Part shown: positions 9,246 through 18,157 of the stretch, piece by piece
Layout: the number at the start of each line of letters is the position of its first letter
How positions within the stretch are numbered: the first letter of the stretch is position 1
The notes under the pieces: model-generated
Told to the model about the DNA's origin: nothing
Database searches by the model: none
The model's input: the letters and a program-made list of their open reading frames with translations, nothing else
Made by a program: the position numbers and the translations under genes
DNA from: Janibacter cremeus
GTDB lineage: Bacteria; Actinomycetota; Actinomycetes; Actinomycetales; Dermatophilaceae
Assembly: GCF_029395675.1 (NCBI RefSeq)
Contig: NZ_CP115184.1
Span: 3,286,001-3,350,000, forward strand
Length of the DNA stretch: 64,000 bases
Direction: 5' to 3'

Positions 9246-9251
9246 TAGACT
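9246..9251 (+). promoter_or_regulatory. -10 box of a probable leaderless ychF promoter
   Basis: TAGACT lies 9 bases before the GTG start of ychF. With normal spacing, transcription would begin at or next to the start codon, giving a leaderless mRNA, common in actinobacteria. No good Shine-Dalgarno sequence precedes the GTG, which agrees. Confidence 0.5.
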
Positions 9252-9260
9252 CTCGTCCCC

Positions 9261-10346
<1,086 letters not shown>

Positions 10347-10394
10347 GCCCCCGGGCCCACCCTCGCGCTCGTGACGGGTGCCGAGGGTGAGCCG

Positions 10395-11366
10395 TCAGGG
10401 GCGGTACTCCTCGAAGCCGGAGCCGACGTCCGGGTCGGCGGCGTCAGAGGCCCTCCCCGCCTCCTGGGCCGACAGCAGCGAGTTGCGGATCTCCTGGAAG
10501 AGGTCGCCCACCGACCCCGGGTTCGACGGGAGGAAGAGCACGTTCGACTTACCGTTGCGGGCCACGTCCCCCAGCGTGTCGAAGTACTGGTTCATCAGCA
10601 GCAGCTGCTCGGCGGTGTCCTCGATGCCGGCTCGCTTGAGCATCTCGTACTGCTCGGCGATGCCGGTGGCGATCGCCTTCCGCTGAGCGGCGACGCCCTC
10701 ACCCTGCAGCCGCCGGGCATCGGCGTCGGCCTCGGCCTGGGTCACCCGCTTGATCTTGTCCGCCTCGGCCAGCGACTGGGCGGCGTCGCGGTCCCGCTGG
10801 GCGGCGTTGATGGAGTTCATCGAGTCCCGCACCCTCTGGTCGGGCGAGATGTCGGTGACCAGGGTGTTGACGATCTGGAAGCCGTAACGGGCCATGGACT
10901 CCGACAGCCGGTTCTCCACGGCCGAGGCGATGTCGTCCTTGGACTCGAAGGAGGTGTCCAAGGTCATCGACGACAGCGACGAGCGGACGGTGTCGAAGAC
11001 GTAGGAGCGGATCTGCTCCTCCGGGTTGTCCAGCTTGTAGTAGGCGTCGACGACGTTCTCCTCGCCGATGACGAACTGCACCGCCACGGGGATGGTGACG
11101 AAGACGTTGTCCTTGGTCTTGGTCTCGATGTTGACCTCGAGCTGGCGGACGCGCAGCGAGATCGGTCGCGTCGTGGTCTCGATGAAGGGCGTCTTGACGT
11201 TCAGGCCCGGCTTGGCGACCTTCTTGTACTTGCCGAAGCGCTCCACGATCACGTTCTCCTGCGTCTTGACCGTGAAGAAGATGCTGGTGCGCAGGCCACC
11301 GAAAACGAGGGTCGCCACCCCCGCCACGACGACGGCGACGACGGCAAGGGTGATCAGCAGATCCAT
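10395..11366 (-). CDS. SPFH/Band 7 membrane protein (QmcA/stomatin-like)
   Basis: A 323-residue prohibitin-homology protein anchored by an N-terminal membrane helix (residues 2-24, LLITLAVVAVVVAGVATLVF). The SPFH domain follows (VKTQENVIVERFGKYKKVAKPG, then VTIPVAVQFVIGEENVVDAYY), then a charged coiled-coil (NAAQRDRDAAQSLAEADKIK onward) and a flexible C-terminus. Family members form membrane microdomain cages and regulate proteases such as FtsH. No NfeD partner gene is adjacent, which is unusual for some subgroups. The ATG at 11366 was chosen because the membrane helix begins there; the frame upstream is low-complexity. Confidence 0.93.
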   Translation of the reverse strand: MDLLITLAVVAVVVAGVATLVFGGLRTSIFFTVKTQENVIVERFGKYKKVAKPGLNVKTPFIETTTRPISLRVRQLEVNIETKTKDNVFVTIPVAVQFVIGEENVVDAYYKLDNPEEQIRSYVFDTVRSSLSSMTLDTSFESKDDIASAVENRLSESMARYGFQIVNTLVTDISPDQRVRDSMNSINAAQRDRDAAQSLAEADKIKRVTQAEADADARRLQGEGVAAQRKAIATGIAEQYEMLKRAGIEDTAEQLLLMNQYFDTLGDVARNGKSNVLFLPSNPGSVGDLFQEIRNSLLSAQEAGRASDAADPDVGSGFEEYRP

Positions 11367-11551
11367 GGCGGACTCCGTTGTCAGGGGACGTGGTCCTCCA
11401 CCGTATCGGTCCACGCCGAGGCCGCCACGGCCCGACGCGACCGTGCAACGTGGAGGCCGGAATAGTCCCAGGCATCCAGGGGCTTCATCCGATGAGGACC
11501 GAGAGCCATCGAGCCCCCGGTCGTTCCGTCGACCAAGGAGTTCCACCCGCC

Positions 11552-12529
11552 GTGCGCGTTCCCCTGAGCATCCTCGATCTCGTCTCCATCTCGGAGGGCT
11601 CGTCGGCCCGAGAGGCCATCGCCGACGCCATGTCGGCGGCACGGCTCGCTGACCGGCTCGGTTATGCGCGGATCTGGTACGCCGAGCACCACAACACGGA
11701 GAGCATCGCCTCCAGCGCCACGTCACTGGTCATCGCCGAAGCGGCGCACGCCACCGAGCGGATTCGCCTCGGAGCCGGCGGGGTCATGCTGCCCAACCAC
11801 GCCCCGCTCATGGTGGCCGAGCAGTACGGGACCCTCGCCAACGTCCACGGCGACCGCATCGACCTCGGCCTCGGCCGCGCCCCCGGCACCGACATGATGA
11901 CGGCCCAGGCGCTGAGCCGCTCCTCGGCGGAGCCCCAGGCCTTCGCGCAGAACATCTACGACCTGCAGGGGTGGTTCGGCCCGGAGGGCACCGGCCACAG
12001 CACGCCGATCGCCTCGGTCGTGTCCGCCGGGACGGACGTGCCCATCTGGGTGCTCGGGTCGACCGTCAACGGAGCCTCGATCGCCGGACAGCTGGGCCTG
12101 CCCTTCTCCCTGGCCTCGCACTTCGCCCCGGACCAGATCGATGATGCGATCAGGGTCTACCGGGAGAGCTTCACCGCTGATGCGCCGACCGCGCAGATCG
12201 AGCAGCCATACGTCATGGCCGGGATCAACGTGATGGTGGCCGACAGCGATGCCGAGGCCGAGCGGCAGTTCACCACCGTCGGCCAGATGTTCGCCGGCAT
12301 GGCGCGTGGGGAGCGCGGCAGGCTGCGGCCTCCGGTTGACGCCGGCACCCCGGGCCTCGACAGCCCGATGCTTGCCGTCAAGGCCGTCGGCTCACCCGCG
12401 CGTGCCGTGCGGCAGCTGGAGGAGTTCGTCGAGCGCACGGGCGCCGACGAACTCATCACCGTGACCTATGCCTTCGAGCCATCCGTCCGGGAGCGCTCGA
12501 TCGAGCTGCTGGCGCAGGCCTGGGACTGA
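11552..12529 (+). CDS. LLM-class flavin-dependent oxidoreductase
   Basis: A 325-residue luciferase-like TIM-barrel monooxygenase of the group whose hallmark is the N-terminal LSILDLVSISEGSSAREAI followed by GYARIWYAEHHNTESIASSA. It should use reduced FMN supplied by a reductase, but the substrate is unknown. Other blocks are IRLGAGGVMLPNHAPLMVAE, RIDLGLGRAPGTD and PIWVLGSTVNGASIAGQLGL. GTG at 11552 is chosen because AAGGAG lies at 11535-11540, and because the family begins just at this point. It is divergent from the SPFH gene with a 185-bp gap, in which I see no distinct element. Confidence 0.92.
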   Translation: MRVPLSILDLVSISEGSSAREAIADAMSAARLADRLGYARIWYAEHHNTESIASSATSLVIAEAAHATERIRLGAGGVMLPNHAPLMVAEQYGTLANVHGDRIDLGLGRAPGTDMMTAQALSRSSAEPQAFAQNIYDLQGWFGPEGTGHSTPIASVVSAGTDVPIWVLGSTVNGASIAGQLGLPFSLASHFAPDQIDDAIRVYRESFTADAPTAQIEQPYVMAGINVMVADSDAEAERQFTTVGQMFAGMARGERGRLRPPVDAGTPGLDSPMLAVKAVGSPARAVRQLEEFVERTGADELITVTYAFEPSVRERSIELLAQAWD

Positions 12530-12555
12530 CCCAGACCCCTCGGCCCCGCTCGGAG

Positions 12556-14154
12556 TCAGGACGCGGCCTGCACGATCAGCCGCCGCCACTCGTTCTCGTC
12601 CTTGCCCGTCGCGACGAGGGTGTCGGGGGAGTGGTCGTCCCGGACGAAGGCATGGCAGTCGCCTCCCTCCTGCGCGAGGACGAGGTCCGTGCTCGTGTGC
12701 CCACCGGACTCGTCCCACCGGTTGACCGTGACGAGAGCGGTGCGCGGGCTGCTGCCCAGGAGGGCGTCCGCATCGGCGTCCTCGGGTCCACGACCGCCGG
12801 AGGGAAGGCGCTTCCACAACCGCTCCAGCGCCTCCTCGTGGCCGCGCAGGGAGTATGTGTGGATACCCAGCGCATCGATGAGCACCTCGAGGGTGATGCC
12901 CTCCGGCTGCGGCATGAGCACGAACCGCCACGGCTGGTCCGGCTCCGCACCCGTGACGCGAGCGTCGATGGCGATCCGTGAGCGGTGCTGGACGGCGGTC
13001 GCGATGCCGAGGTCGCCCCGCACCTGCAGCGTGTCCGAGCCCCTGTCGGTCGAGATGAGGCCCCGGGCTGCGAGGGAGCGCACGGCCTCGGCGATGAGCT
13101 CGGGGGCGGGCTTCTCCTCGAAGAGGTGGTCGATCGCGCCGACGGCGTCGATCTCGGCCAGGGTGTAGGCGCCGAGGAGGACCGGGCCGGTCCCCACGAG
13201 GTCCACGAGGTTCTCGAGGGTCTCGGCCGGGATGTCGGCCGAGCTCGTCGTGCTGGTCATGGTTCCTCCTATGTCGGCGACCGGCGGCAGGGTCCATCGG
13301 GGCGGCGCGGCCCCACGAGCCCGGTCGAGCGCCCGTCGCGCGTCCTGGACCTGCCCGGTGTGCACGTGGATGTTGACGGCGCCGAACATGCCGCGCCCGT
13401 TGCGGGTCCCCGGATCGAAGACGAGCTCGGCCGTGGTGCTCGCCCGGTCCGGCGGCGGGAAGTGCCGCGCGAGGTCAGGTGAGGCGGACGTGGTGTCGTC
13501 CGCGTCCTCGATCCTTTCCAGGGCGGCGGTCAGCTCGCCGAGAGCCGCCGGGGACACCGGGAGCGACGAGGAGATGGCCGGGGAGAGGTACATCGGCCAC
13601 CGCTCGGTCTGCTTCGACAGTCCCCACGGGCCGACGTTGCTCTTGGTGATGCGGTAGACGACGAAGTCGCACAGGTGCAGGAAGTCGGTCCACGTCGGCA
13701 GGCGGAAGCCGTGCCCCATCGCCGCCGGGGTCTTCTCGAACTGCAGCCACGTCCCCGTCCTCGTGCGACCGTGCAGCTTCTCCCGCACGAGCGGGCCCTT
13801 CATGCCCAGGTCCGGGTACTGCGACTTGTCCATCGTCTTGTGGTGGCTGGACAGGCGCTCCCGGGACGTGGGGAAGCGCCACCTCTCGTAGAGGTCGGGA
13901 TCGTCGACGAGCACGTGCCCGCCCCAGAGGACCTCGCGCAGCTGTGGCACGTCGAGCCCGTGCCGCTCGAGGTCCTGGATGATCGTCGCCTCGTGGTCGG
14001 TGAGGCGGTCGGCGGCGAGCTCCAGGCCGTCGCGGTACTCGCCGACCCGGGAGGTGATGCCGACGAGCAACTTCACCCGGCGCCGGATCCGGTCTCCCTC
14101 GGCGCGGTCGACGCTGGTGCCCGTGGTCGTCGGCTGTGGTGACGTCCTCACCAT
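12556..14154 (-). CDS. Unrecognised 532-residue protein, possibly two genes fused in frame
   Basis: No family recognised. The frame is open from ATG 14154 to the stop at 12556. The first ~250 residues form one block (RIRRRVKLLVGITSRVGEYR, then WLQFEKTPAAMGHGFRLPTW, FLHLCDFVVYRITKSNVGPW), followed by GMFGAVNIHVHTGQVQDARR. The last 234 residues form a second, with a possible helical or winged-helix segment (NLVDLVGTGPVLLGAYTLAE) and an alpha/beta tail. At the junction, the translated codons GAC ATA GGA GGA ACC are rare-codon spacer, and AGGAGG (complement of 13265-13270) sits 4 bases before an in-frame ATG at 13260. So either one long protein is made, or a downstream 234-residue protein starts there and the upstream gene lost its stop. 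A TAG in another frame overlaps the ribosome site. Confidence 0.6.
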   Translation of the reverse strand: MVRTSPQPTTTGTSVDRAEGDRIRRRVKLLVGITSRVGEYRDGLELAADRLTDHEATIIQDLERHGLDVPQLREVLWGGHVLVDDPDLYERWRFPTSRERLSSHHKTMDKSQYPDLGMKGPLVREKLHGRTRTGTWLQFEKTPAAMGHGFRLPTWTDFLHLCDFVVYRITKSNVGPWGLSKQTERWPMYLSPAISSSLPVSPAALGELTAALERIEDADDTTSASPDLARHFPPPDRASTTAELVFDPGTRNGRGMFGAVNIHVHTGQVQDARRALDRARGAAPPRWTLPPVADIGGTMTSTTSSADIPAETLENLVDLVGTGPVLLGAYTLAEIDAVGAIDHLFEEKPAPELIAEAVRSLAARGLISTDRGSDTLQVRGDLGIATAVQHRSRIAIDARVTGAEPDQPWRFVLMPQPEGITLEVLIDALGIHTYSLRGHEEALERLWKRLPSGGRGPEDADADALLGSSPRTALVTVNRWDESGGHTSTDLVLAQEGGDCHAFVRDDHSPDTLVATGKDENEWRRLIVQAAS

Positions 14155-14285
14155 GGCACCGTACTGCCCAGAGGGGTCCGCGGGGAGGGGGCGAGCCGGC
14201 GAGACGTGGGGTGGCGGCGTGCGGCGCTCCCCGTGCCCACCGCCTGCAGTGGATAGGGTCGTCCCGGGACCGTGGGAAGGCCGCC

Positions 14286-15857
14286 GTGAACGACATCGCG
14301 CTGACACTGATCGCTGCCGCAGCGTTCGGCACGGTCGCGCACGTCATGCGCGTGCCGGCGCTGGTCGGCTTCCTGGTGGCAGGTTTCGTGCTCGGTGGCG
14401 TGCACATCGAACCCTTCCCCGGGCTGGAGGAGCTGGCCGCGGTCGGTGTCACGCTCCTGCTGTTCACCATCGGGCTGAAGTTCGACGTGCGCTCCCTGCT
14501 GCGCCCCGAGGCGTACGGGACCGCGTCCCTGCATCTGGCGTTCAGCGTGCTCGTGGGTGCCGGTGTGGTCGGGGCGGCGGGCGCCATGGGGCTAGCCGCT
14601 GTCGACGGATGGCGCACCCTGGTGCTGATGGGCTTCGCCCTGTCCTTCTCGTCCACCGTGCTGTGCATGAAGGTCCTGGAGGAACGCTCGGACGACGGCT
14701 CCTTCTACGGGCAGACGGCGATCGCGATCCTGGTGTTCCAGGACCTGACGGCGGTGGCGTTCATCACCGCGACGGGTGGCGACCCACTGAGCCCGTGGGC
14801 CCTCGCCCTGGTGCTCATCCTGCCCCTGGCGTGGCTGCTGCGGCACGTCCTGGACCGCATCGGACACGACGAGCTCGTCGTGCTCTTCGGTGTCGCCATG
14901 GCGCTCGGCCCCGGGTACTTCGCGTTCGAGGCCGTGGGCATCAAGGGCGATCTCGGTGCGCTGGTGATGGGTGTGCTCTTCGCGAGCCACCCTCGCGCCC
15001 TCGAGATGTCGAAGGCCCTCTTCAGCGTCAAGGAGCTTTTCCTCGTCGGGTTCTTCCTCACGATCGGAATGGGCTCGTCACCGACCTGGGCCGACGCGAC
15101 CCTGGCGGTGGTCCTCTGCCTCGTGCTGCTGCCGTTGACGTTCATCGGCTTCGTGGTCCTGGGTCGGGCCTTCGGTCTGCGCAACCGGACCACGATTCGG
15201 ATGGGACTGGTGCTCAGCAACTTCTCCGAGTTCTCCATCATCGTCACCGCGGTCGGGGTCACCAGCGGCCTGATGCCCGAGCGCTGGCTGACCGTCGTGG
15301 CCTTCGCCGTCGCGGTGAGCATGGTCGTCTCCTCGTTGCTCAACGCCCACGGGCTGCGGCTCACCTCCGTGCTGAGCGAGGTGCTCCCGGCCCAGGACCC
15401 GGCGAGGCTGCGCCACTCCGACCGTCCGATCGACACGAGCGGCTCCGACGTCGTCGTGCTCGGGATGGGGCGAGTGGGCAGGGCCGCCTACGAGCGGCTG
15501 ACGCACGAGGGGCAGATGTCGGTCCTGGGCATCGACAACGACCACGCGGTGATCACCCGGCTGGAGGAGGACGGGCTCAACGTGCTCGAGGGGGATGCGA
15601 CCGATCTGGAGTTCTGGACCCGCCTGGTCTCCGGTGGCTTCGTCACCACCGTCGTGCTGGCGATGGCCTTCCACGACTCGAACGCGTTCGCGCTCGACCA
15701 GCTCCGCGACGCGGGCTTCGACGGTCGCATCGTCGCGGTGGCGCAGCACCCGGACCAGGTCGCCCACCTCTCCGAGGGGGGCGTGCACGCGGTGCTGAAC
15801 ATCTATGCGGGAGCGGGGCGCTCCCTTGCGGCCCTGGCGATGCAGCTCTCGGAGTGA
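14286..15857 (+). CDS. CPA2-type monovalent cation:proton antiporter with TrkA-N domain
   Basis: A 523-residue KefB/RosB-like antiporter. About 12-13 membrane helices fill residues 1-380 (start NDIALTLIAAAAFGTVAHVM, LLLFTIGLKFDVRSLLRPEA, LILPLAWLLRHVLDRIGHDE). A cytoplasmic nucleotide-binding Rossmann domain follows, beginning SDVVVLGMGRVGRAAYERL, with the GMGRVG dinucleotide loop and LEGDATDLEFW. The family exchanges K+ or Na+ for protons under ligand control. The start is GTG 14286, preceded by GGGAAGG, at the beginning of the first helix; the frame runs upstream to 14136 through non-membrane filler that overlaps the divergent gene. Confidence 0.92.
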   Translation: MNDIALTLIAAAAFGTVAHVMRVPALVGFLVAGFVLGGVHIEPFPGLEELAAVGVTLLLFTIGLKFDVRSLLRPEAYGTASLHLAFSVLVGAGVVGAAGAMGLAAVDGWRTLVLMGFALSFSSTVLCMKVLEERSDDGSFYGQTAIAILVFQDLTAVAFITATGGDPLSPWALALVLILPLAWLLRHVLDRIGHDELVVLFGVAMALGPGYFAFEAVGIKGDLGALVMGVLFASHPRALEMSKALFSVKELFLVGFFLTIGMGSSPTWADATLAVVLCLVLLPLTFIGFVVLGRAFGLRNRTTIRMGLVLSNFSEFSIIVTAVGVTSGLMPERWLTVVAFAVAVSMVVSSLLNAHGLRLTSVLSEVLPAQDPARLRHSDRPIDTSGSDVVVLGMGRVGRAAYERLTHEGQMSVLGIDNDHAVITRLEEDGLNVLEGDATDLEFWTRLVSGGFVTTVVLAMAFHDSNAFALDQLRDAGFDGRIVAVAQHPDQVAHLSEGGVHAVLNIYAGAGRSLAALAMQLSE

Positions 15858-15859
15858 GG

Positions 15860-15882
15860 GCAAAGGGGGCACCCCCCTTCGC
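15860..15882. terminator. Short palindrome between convergent genes
   Basis: Arms GCAAAGGGGG (15860-15869) and CCCCCTTCGC (15873-15882) pair 9 of 10 positions around a 3-base loop. They lie between the antiporter stop (15857) and the opposing stop at 15897, so it may end transcription from both sides. It is one of the copies of the CGAAGGGGG word discussed in the findings. Confidence 0.5.
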
Positions 15883-15896
15883 CGTCGTCCGCACCG

Positions 15897-16520
15897 TCAC
15901 ACGGGCGTGCCGACCCGCAGGTCCTCGTGACCGACCACGGAGGCGAAGTAGTCGCTCACCTGCGCCTCGTCCCAGCCGTGCGCCTCGCGCAGGCCCTCCG
16001 CGAGCATGGCGAGGTACGCCGGCTCGGGCCGCGTGTGCGGCACCGCGTCCAGGCCGTGGGGGGCGGTGAAGGTCAGCATCGGTAGGTCCTCGTGACGACC
16101 CACCTCGATGAGCGTCTCGTAGTGCCCGGGGCCGGCACGGTGACGCGCGTCCGGCAGGCCCGCGAGGAGCACCTCCTCGAGCGGGTCGTCCGGGTCGGGG
16201 ATGCGGTGCATCTCCTGGTTCGCCAGGTCGACGAACTGACCGACGGTGATCCGGTAGGCGCGCGCCGGCGTCCCGCTCGGTGCGTCGTGGTCGTAGAAGG
16301 CCACTCCGCCACCCCAGGTGGTCGACTCACCCGCGAAGTACAGGCTCCCGGGGAGGGTGACCGGCAGGTCGGCGACCGGCATGGTCGCGTCGCGGGCGCC
16401 GCCGTAGGTCACCGCGGAGCCGGGTGGGCGGCCCCCTTCGATGTAGCAACCGAGGCGACGGCGGGACATGTTGGAGCCGTAGCTGACGTACCAGATCTCT
16501 GACGCAGGCATCGCTCCCAT
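15897..16520 (-). CDS. Gamma-glutamylcyclotransferase-fold protein
   Basis: A protein of about 207 residues beginning (M)PASEIWYVSYGSNMSRRRLG. The YGSNM motif forms the substrate loop of the gamma-glutamylcyclotransferase/AIG2-like superfamily. The rest (YFAGESTTWGGGVAFYD, YRITVGQFVDLANQEM, YETLIEVGRHEDLPMLTFTA) fits a longer actinobacterial subgroup sometimes labelled histone-deacetylase-like in databases. No precise reaction can be given. Two starts are possible, ATG 16520 or ATG 16511; the second has GGGAG just upstream, so the first four residues are uncertain. Confidence 0.75.
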   Translation of the reverse strand: MGAMPASEIWYVSYGSNMSRRRLGCYIEGGRPPGSAVTYGGARDATMPVADLPVTLPGSLYFAGESTTWGGGVAFYDHDAPSGTPARAYRITVGQFVDLANQEMHRIPDPDDPLEEVLLAGLPDARHRAGPGHYETLIEVGRHEDLPMLTFTAPHGLDAVPHTRPEPAYLAMLAEGLREAHGWDEAQVSDYFASVVGHEDLRVGTPV

Positions 16521-16621
16521 TGTGCGACACAGCGTCACGCGCCGCGGTCACCCCCCGGCGCGAGAGCACGTGCTGCGCGGCGGCGGAGCGTCGGCCCACC
16601 CCGGTCCGATGGGTGCTCGAA

Positions 16622-16647
16622 TTTCTACTATGCTTTGTAGTGGAAAA
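16622..16647 (+). promoter_or_regulatory. AT-rich promoter/operator candidate before the RpiB-FocA operon
   Basis: An AT-rich island stands out in GC-rich surroundings. CTAC (16625-16628) and GTAG (16637-16640) form a small dyad with 8 bases between, and TATGCT (16629-16634) inside it can serve as a -10 box. The opposite strand reads CTACAAAGCATAGTAG, loosely like BlaI/CopY-type operators. An AAGGAG ribosome site follows at 16663-16668. Confidence 0.4.
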
Positions 16648-16677
16648 TCAGTGTGGACGATGAAGGAGCTGCCAGTC

Positions 16678-17121
16678 ATGCGGATCGTGGTCGGTGCACC
16701 CAGCAACGGTGTGGCCCTCAAGGACGAGATCAAGGACCTGCTCGAGAAGGACGACCGGGTCAGTGAGGTCGTCGACATCTCCAGCCCGGACATCACCTAT
16801 CCGGCCGTCTCCGTCGCCGCCGCGCAGCAGGTCGTCGAAGGGAGCGCCGACCGCGCCGTCCTCGTGTGCGGGACCGGGGTCGGTACCGCGATCGCGGCGA
16901 CCAAGGTCACCGGCGCGCGGGCCGCGACCGCGCACGACCTGGTGACGGTGCGCGGGGCCGTGGAGAACTACGACGCCCAGATCCTGTGCATGGGGCAGAA
17001 CGTCATCGCCCCGGCCCACGCACGCGCGCTCGTTGACCTGTGGCTCGACCTGCGCCACGACCCGTCCGGCTTCTACGGGCCGAAGGTCCGCGAGATCGAG
17101 GAGTTCGAGTCCGGTGCCTGA
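16678..17121 (+). CDS. RpiB/LacAB-family sugar-phosphate isomerase
   Basis: A 147-residue isomerase of the ribose-5-phosphate isomerase B family. It has the N-terminal MRIVVGAPSNGVALKDEIKD, the active-site loop VLVCGTGVGTAIAATKV with the catalytic Cys (about residue 64), and GARAATAHD. The DISSPDITYPAVSVAAAQQV stretch differs from canonical RpiB (usually ..DYPD..A) and resembles tetrose-phosphate (erythrulose-4-phosphate) isomerases, so the natural substrate may be a tetrose; this is inference. ATG 16678 is chosen because AAGGAG at 16663-16668 is well spaced. Its stop overlaps the focA start by 8 bp, so the two are coupled. Confidence 0.85.
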   Translation: MRIVVGAPSNGVALKDEIKDLLEKDDRVSEVVDISSPDITYPAVSVAAAQQVVEGSADRAVLVCGTGVGTAIAATKVTGARAATAHDLVTVRGAVENYDAQILCMGQNVIAPAHARALVDLWLDLRHDPSGFYGPKVREIEEFESGA

Positions 17122-18073
17122 CCACGCCGACGTGTCCGCAGGGACGGCGCCGGCGGGGAGCAGCGGCGCGATCCTCACCCCCTCCCAGATGGCCCGGGCC
17201 GCGGAGGACGCCGCCTTCGGCAAGGCCACGAGCAACCAGCTGAAGTCCTTCCTCCTCGCGCTCACCGCAGGTGGCTACATCGCGCTCGGCTTCGTCTTCT
17301 TCACCACGAGCCAGGTGGGTGCGGAGCAGCTGCCGTTCGGGGTCGCCAAGGTCATGGGTGGCCTCGTCTTCGCCACCGGACTGGCGCTCGTCGTGCTCAC
17401 CGGCGCGGAGCTGTTCACCTCCTCGACCCTGACCCTCACGGCCCGGGCGAGCGGACGCATCACCACGTGGCAGCTCCTGCGCAACTGGGTCGTCGTCTTC
17501 GTCGGCAACTTCATCGGGGCCCTGACCATCGTCGTGCTGATCCACCTCGGTCGGGTCTGGGAGCAGGCGGAGGGTCAGTGGGGCGCGGTGGTCCTGGACG
17601 TCGCGCTGAAGAAGGTCCACCACGACTTCCTCACCGCGTTCGTGCTCGGGGTCCTGTGCAACCTCATGGTCTGCCTGGCGATCTGGGCGGCCTACAGCGG
17701 GCGGACCACCGTGGACAAGGTGGTCGCGGTGACGATGCCGATCGCCCTCTTCGTCGCCACCGGGTTCGAGCACTCGGTCGCCAACATGTTCATGATCCCG
17801 CTCGGCATCCTCGTGCGCTCCACCGCAGGCCAGGAGTTCTGGGCCGCCTCGGGCCTGGACGCGAGCGCCTACGGCGACCTGACCTGGACCAACTTCCTCG
17901 TCGACAACCTGCTGCCGGTCACCCTCGGCAACATCGTCGGCGGCGGCGTGATGATCGGCGTCCTCTACTGGACGATCTTCCACTTCCTCGATCGCCCCGG
18001 CAGGGCGCTGGGCTCGCCGACGGTAGGTGCCCGCCCGGCAGCCACCGCGAAGGGGGAGGCCGCTGGCGACTGA
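17114..18073 (+). CDS. focA: Formate/nitrite channel, FNT family (FocA/NirC-like)
   Basis: A 319-residue pentameric FNT channel for small monovalent anions (formate, nitrite, possibly hydrosulfide). Six membrane helices are visible, with VLTGAELFTSS near the pore entry and the signature GFEHSVANMF, carrying the central pore His, at about residues 218-227. It also has NLLPVTLGNIVGGG. The GTG start at 17114 lies within the end of the isomerase gene (8-bp overlap). Whether it carries formate, nitrite or another anion cannot be decided; neighbours include no formate dehydrogenase or nitrite reductase, but do include a molybdenum enzyme. Confidence 0.92.
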   Translation: MPDHADVSAGTAPAGSSGAILTPSQMARAAEDAAFGKATSNQLKSFLLALTAGGYIALGFVFFTTSQVGAEQLPFGVAKVMGGLVFATGLALVVLTGAELFTSSTLTLTARASGRITTWQLLRNWVVVFVGNFIGALTIVVLIHLGRVWEQAEGQWGAVVLDVALKKVHHDFLTAFVLGVLCNLMVCLAIWAAYSGRTTVDKVVAVTMPIALFVATGFEHSVANMFMIPLGILVRSTAGQEFWAASGLDASAYGDLTWTNFLVDNLLPVTLGNIVGGGVMIGVLYWTIFHFLDRPGRALGSPTVGARPAATAKGEAAGD

Positions 18074-18157
18074 CCACCGGCGCGAGCAGACAAGCAGTCC
18101 CCGAACGTCCCCACACAGCGCGGACGTCATGGCACACCGAGAAAGTGGAGCAAGGCA

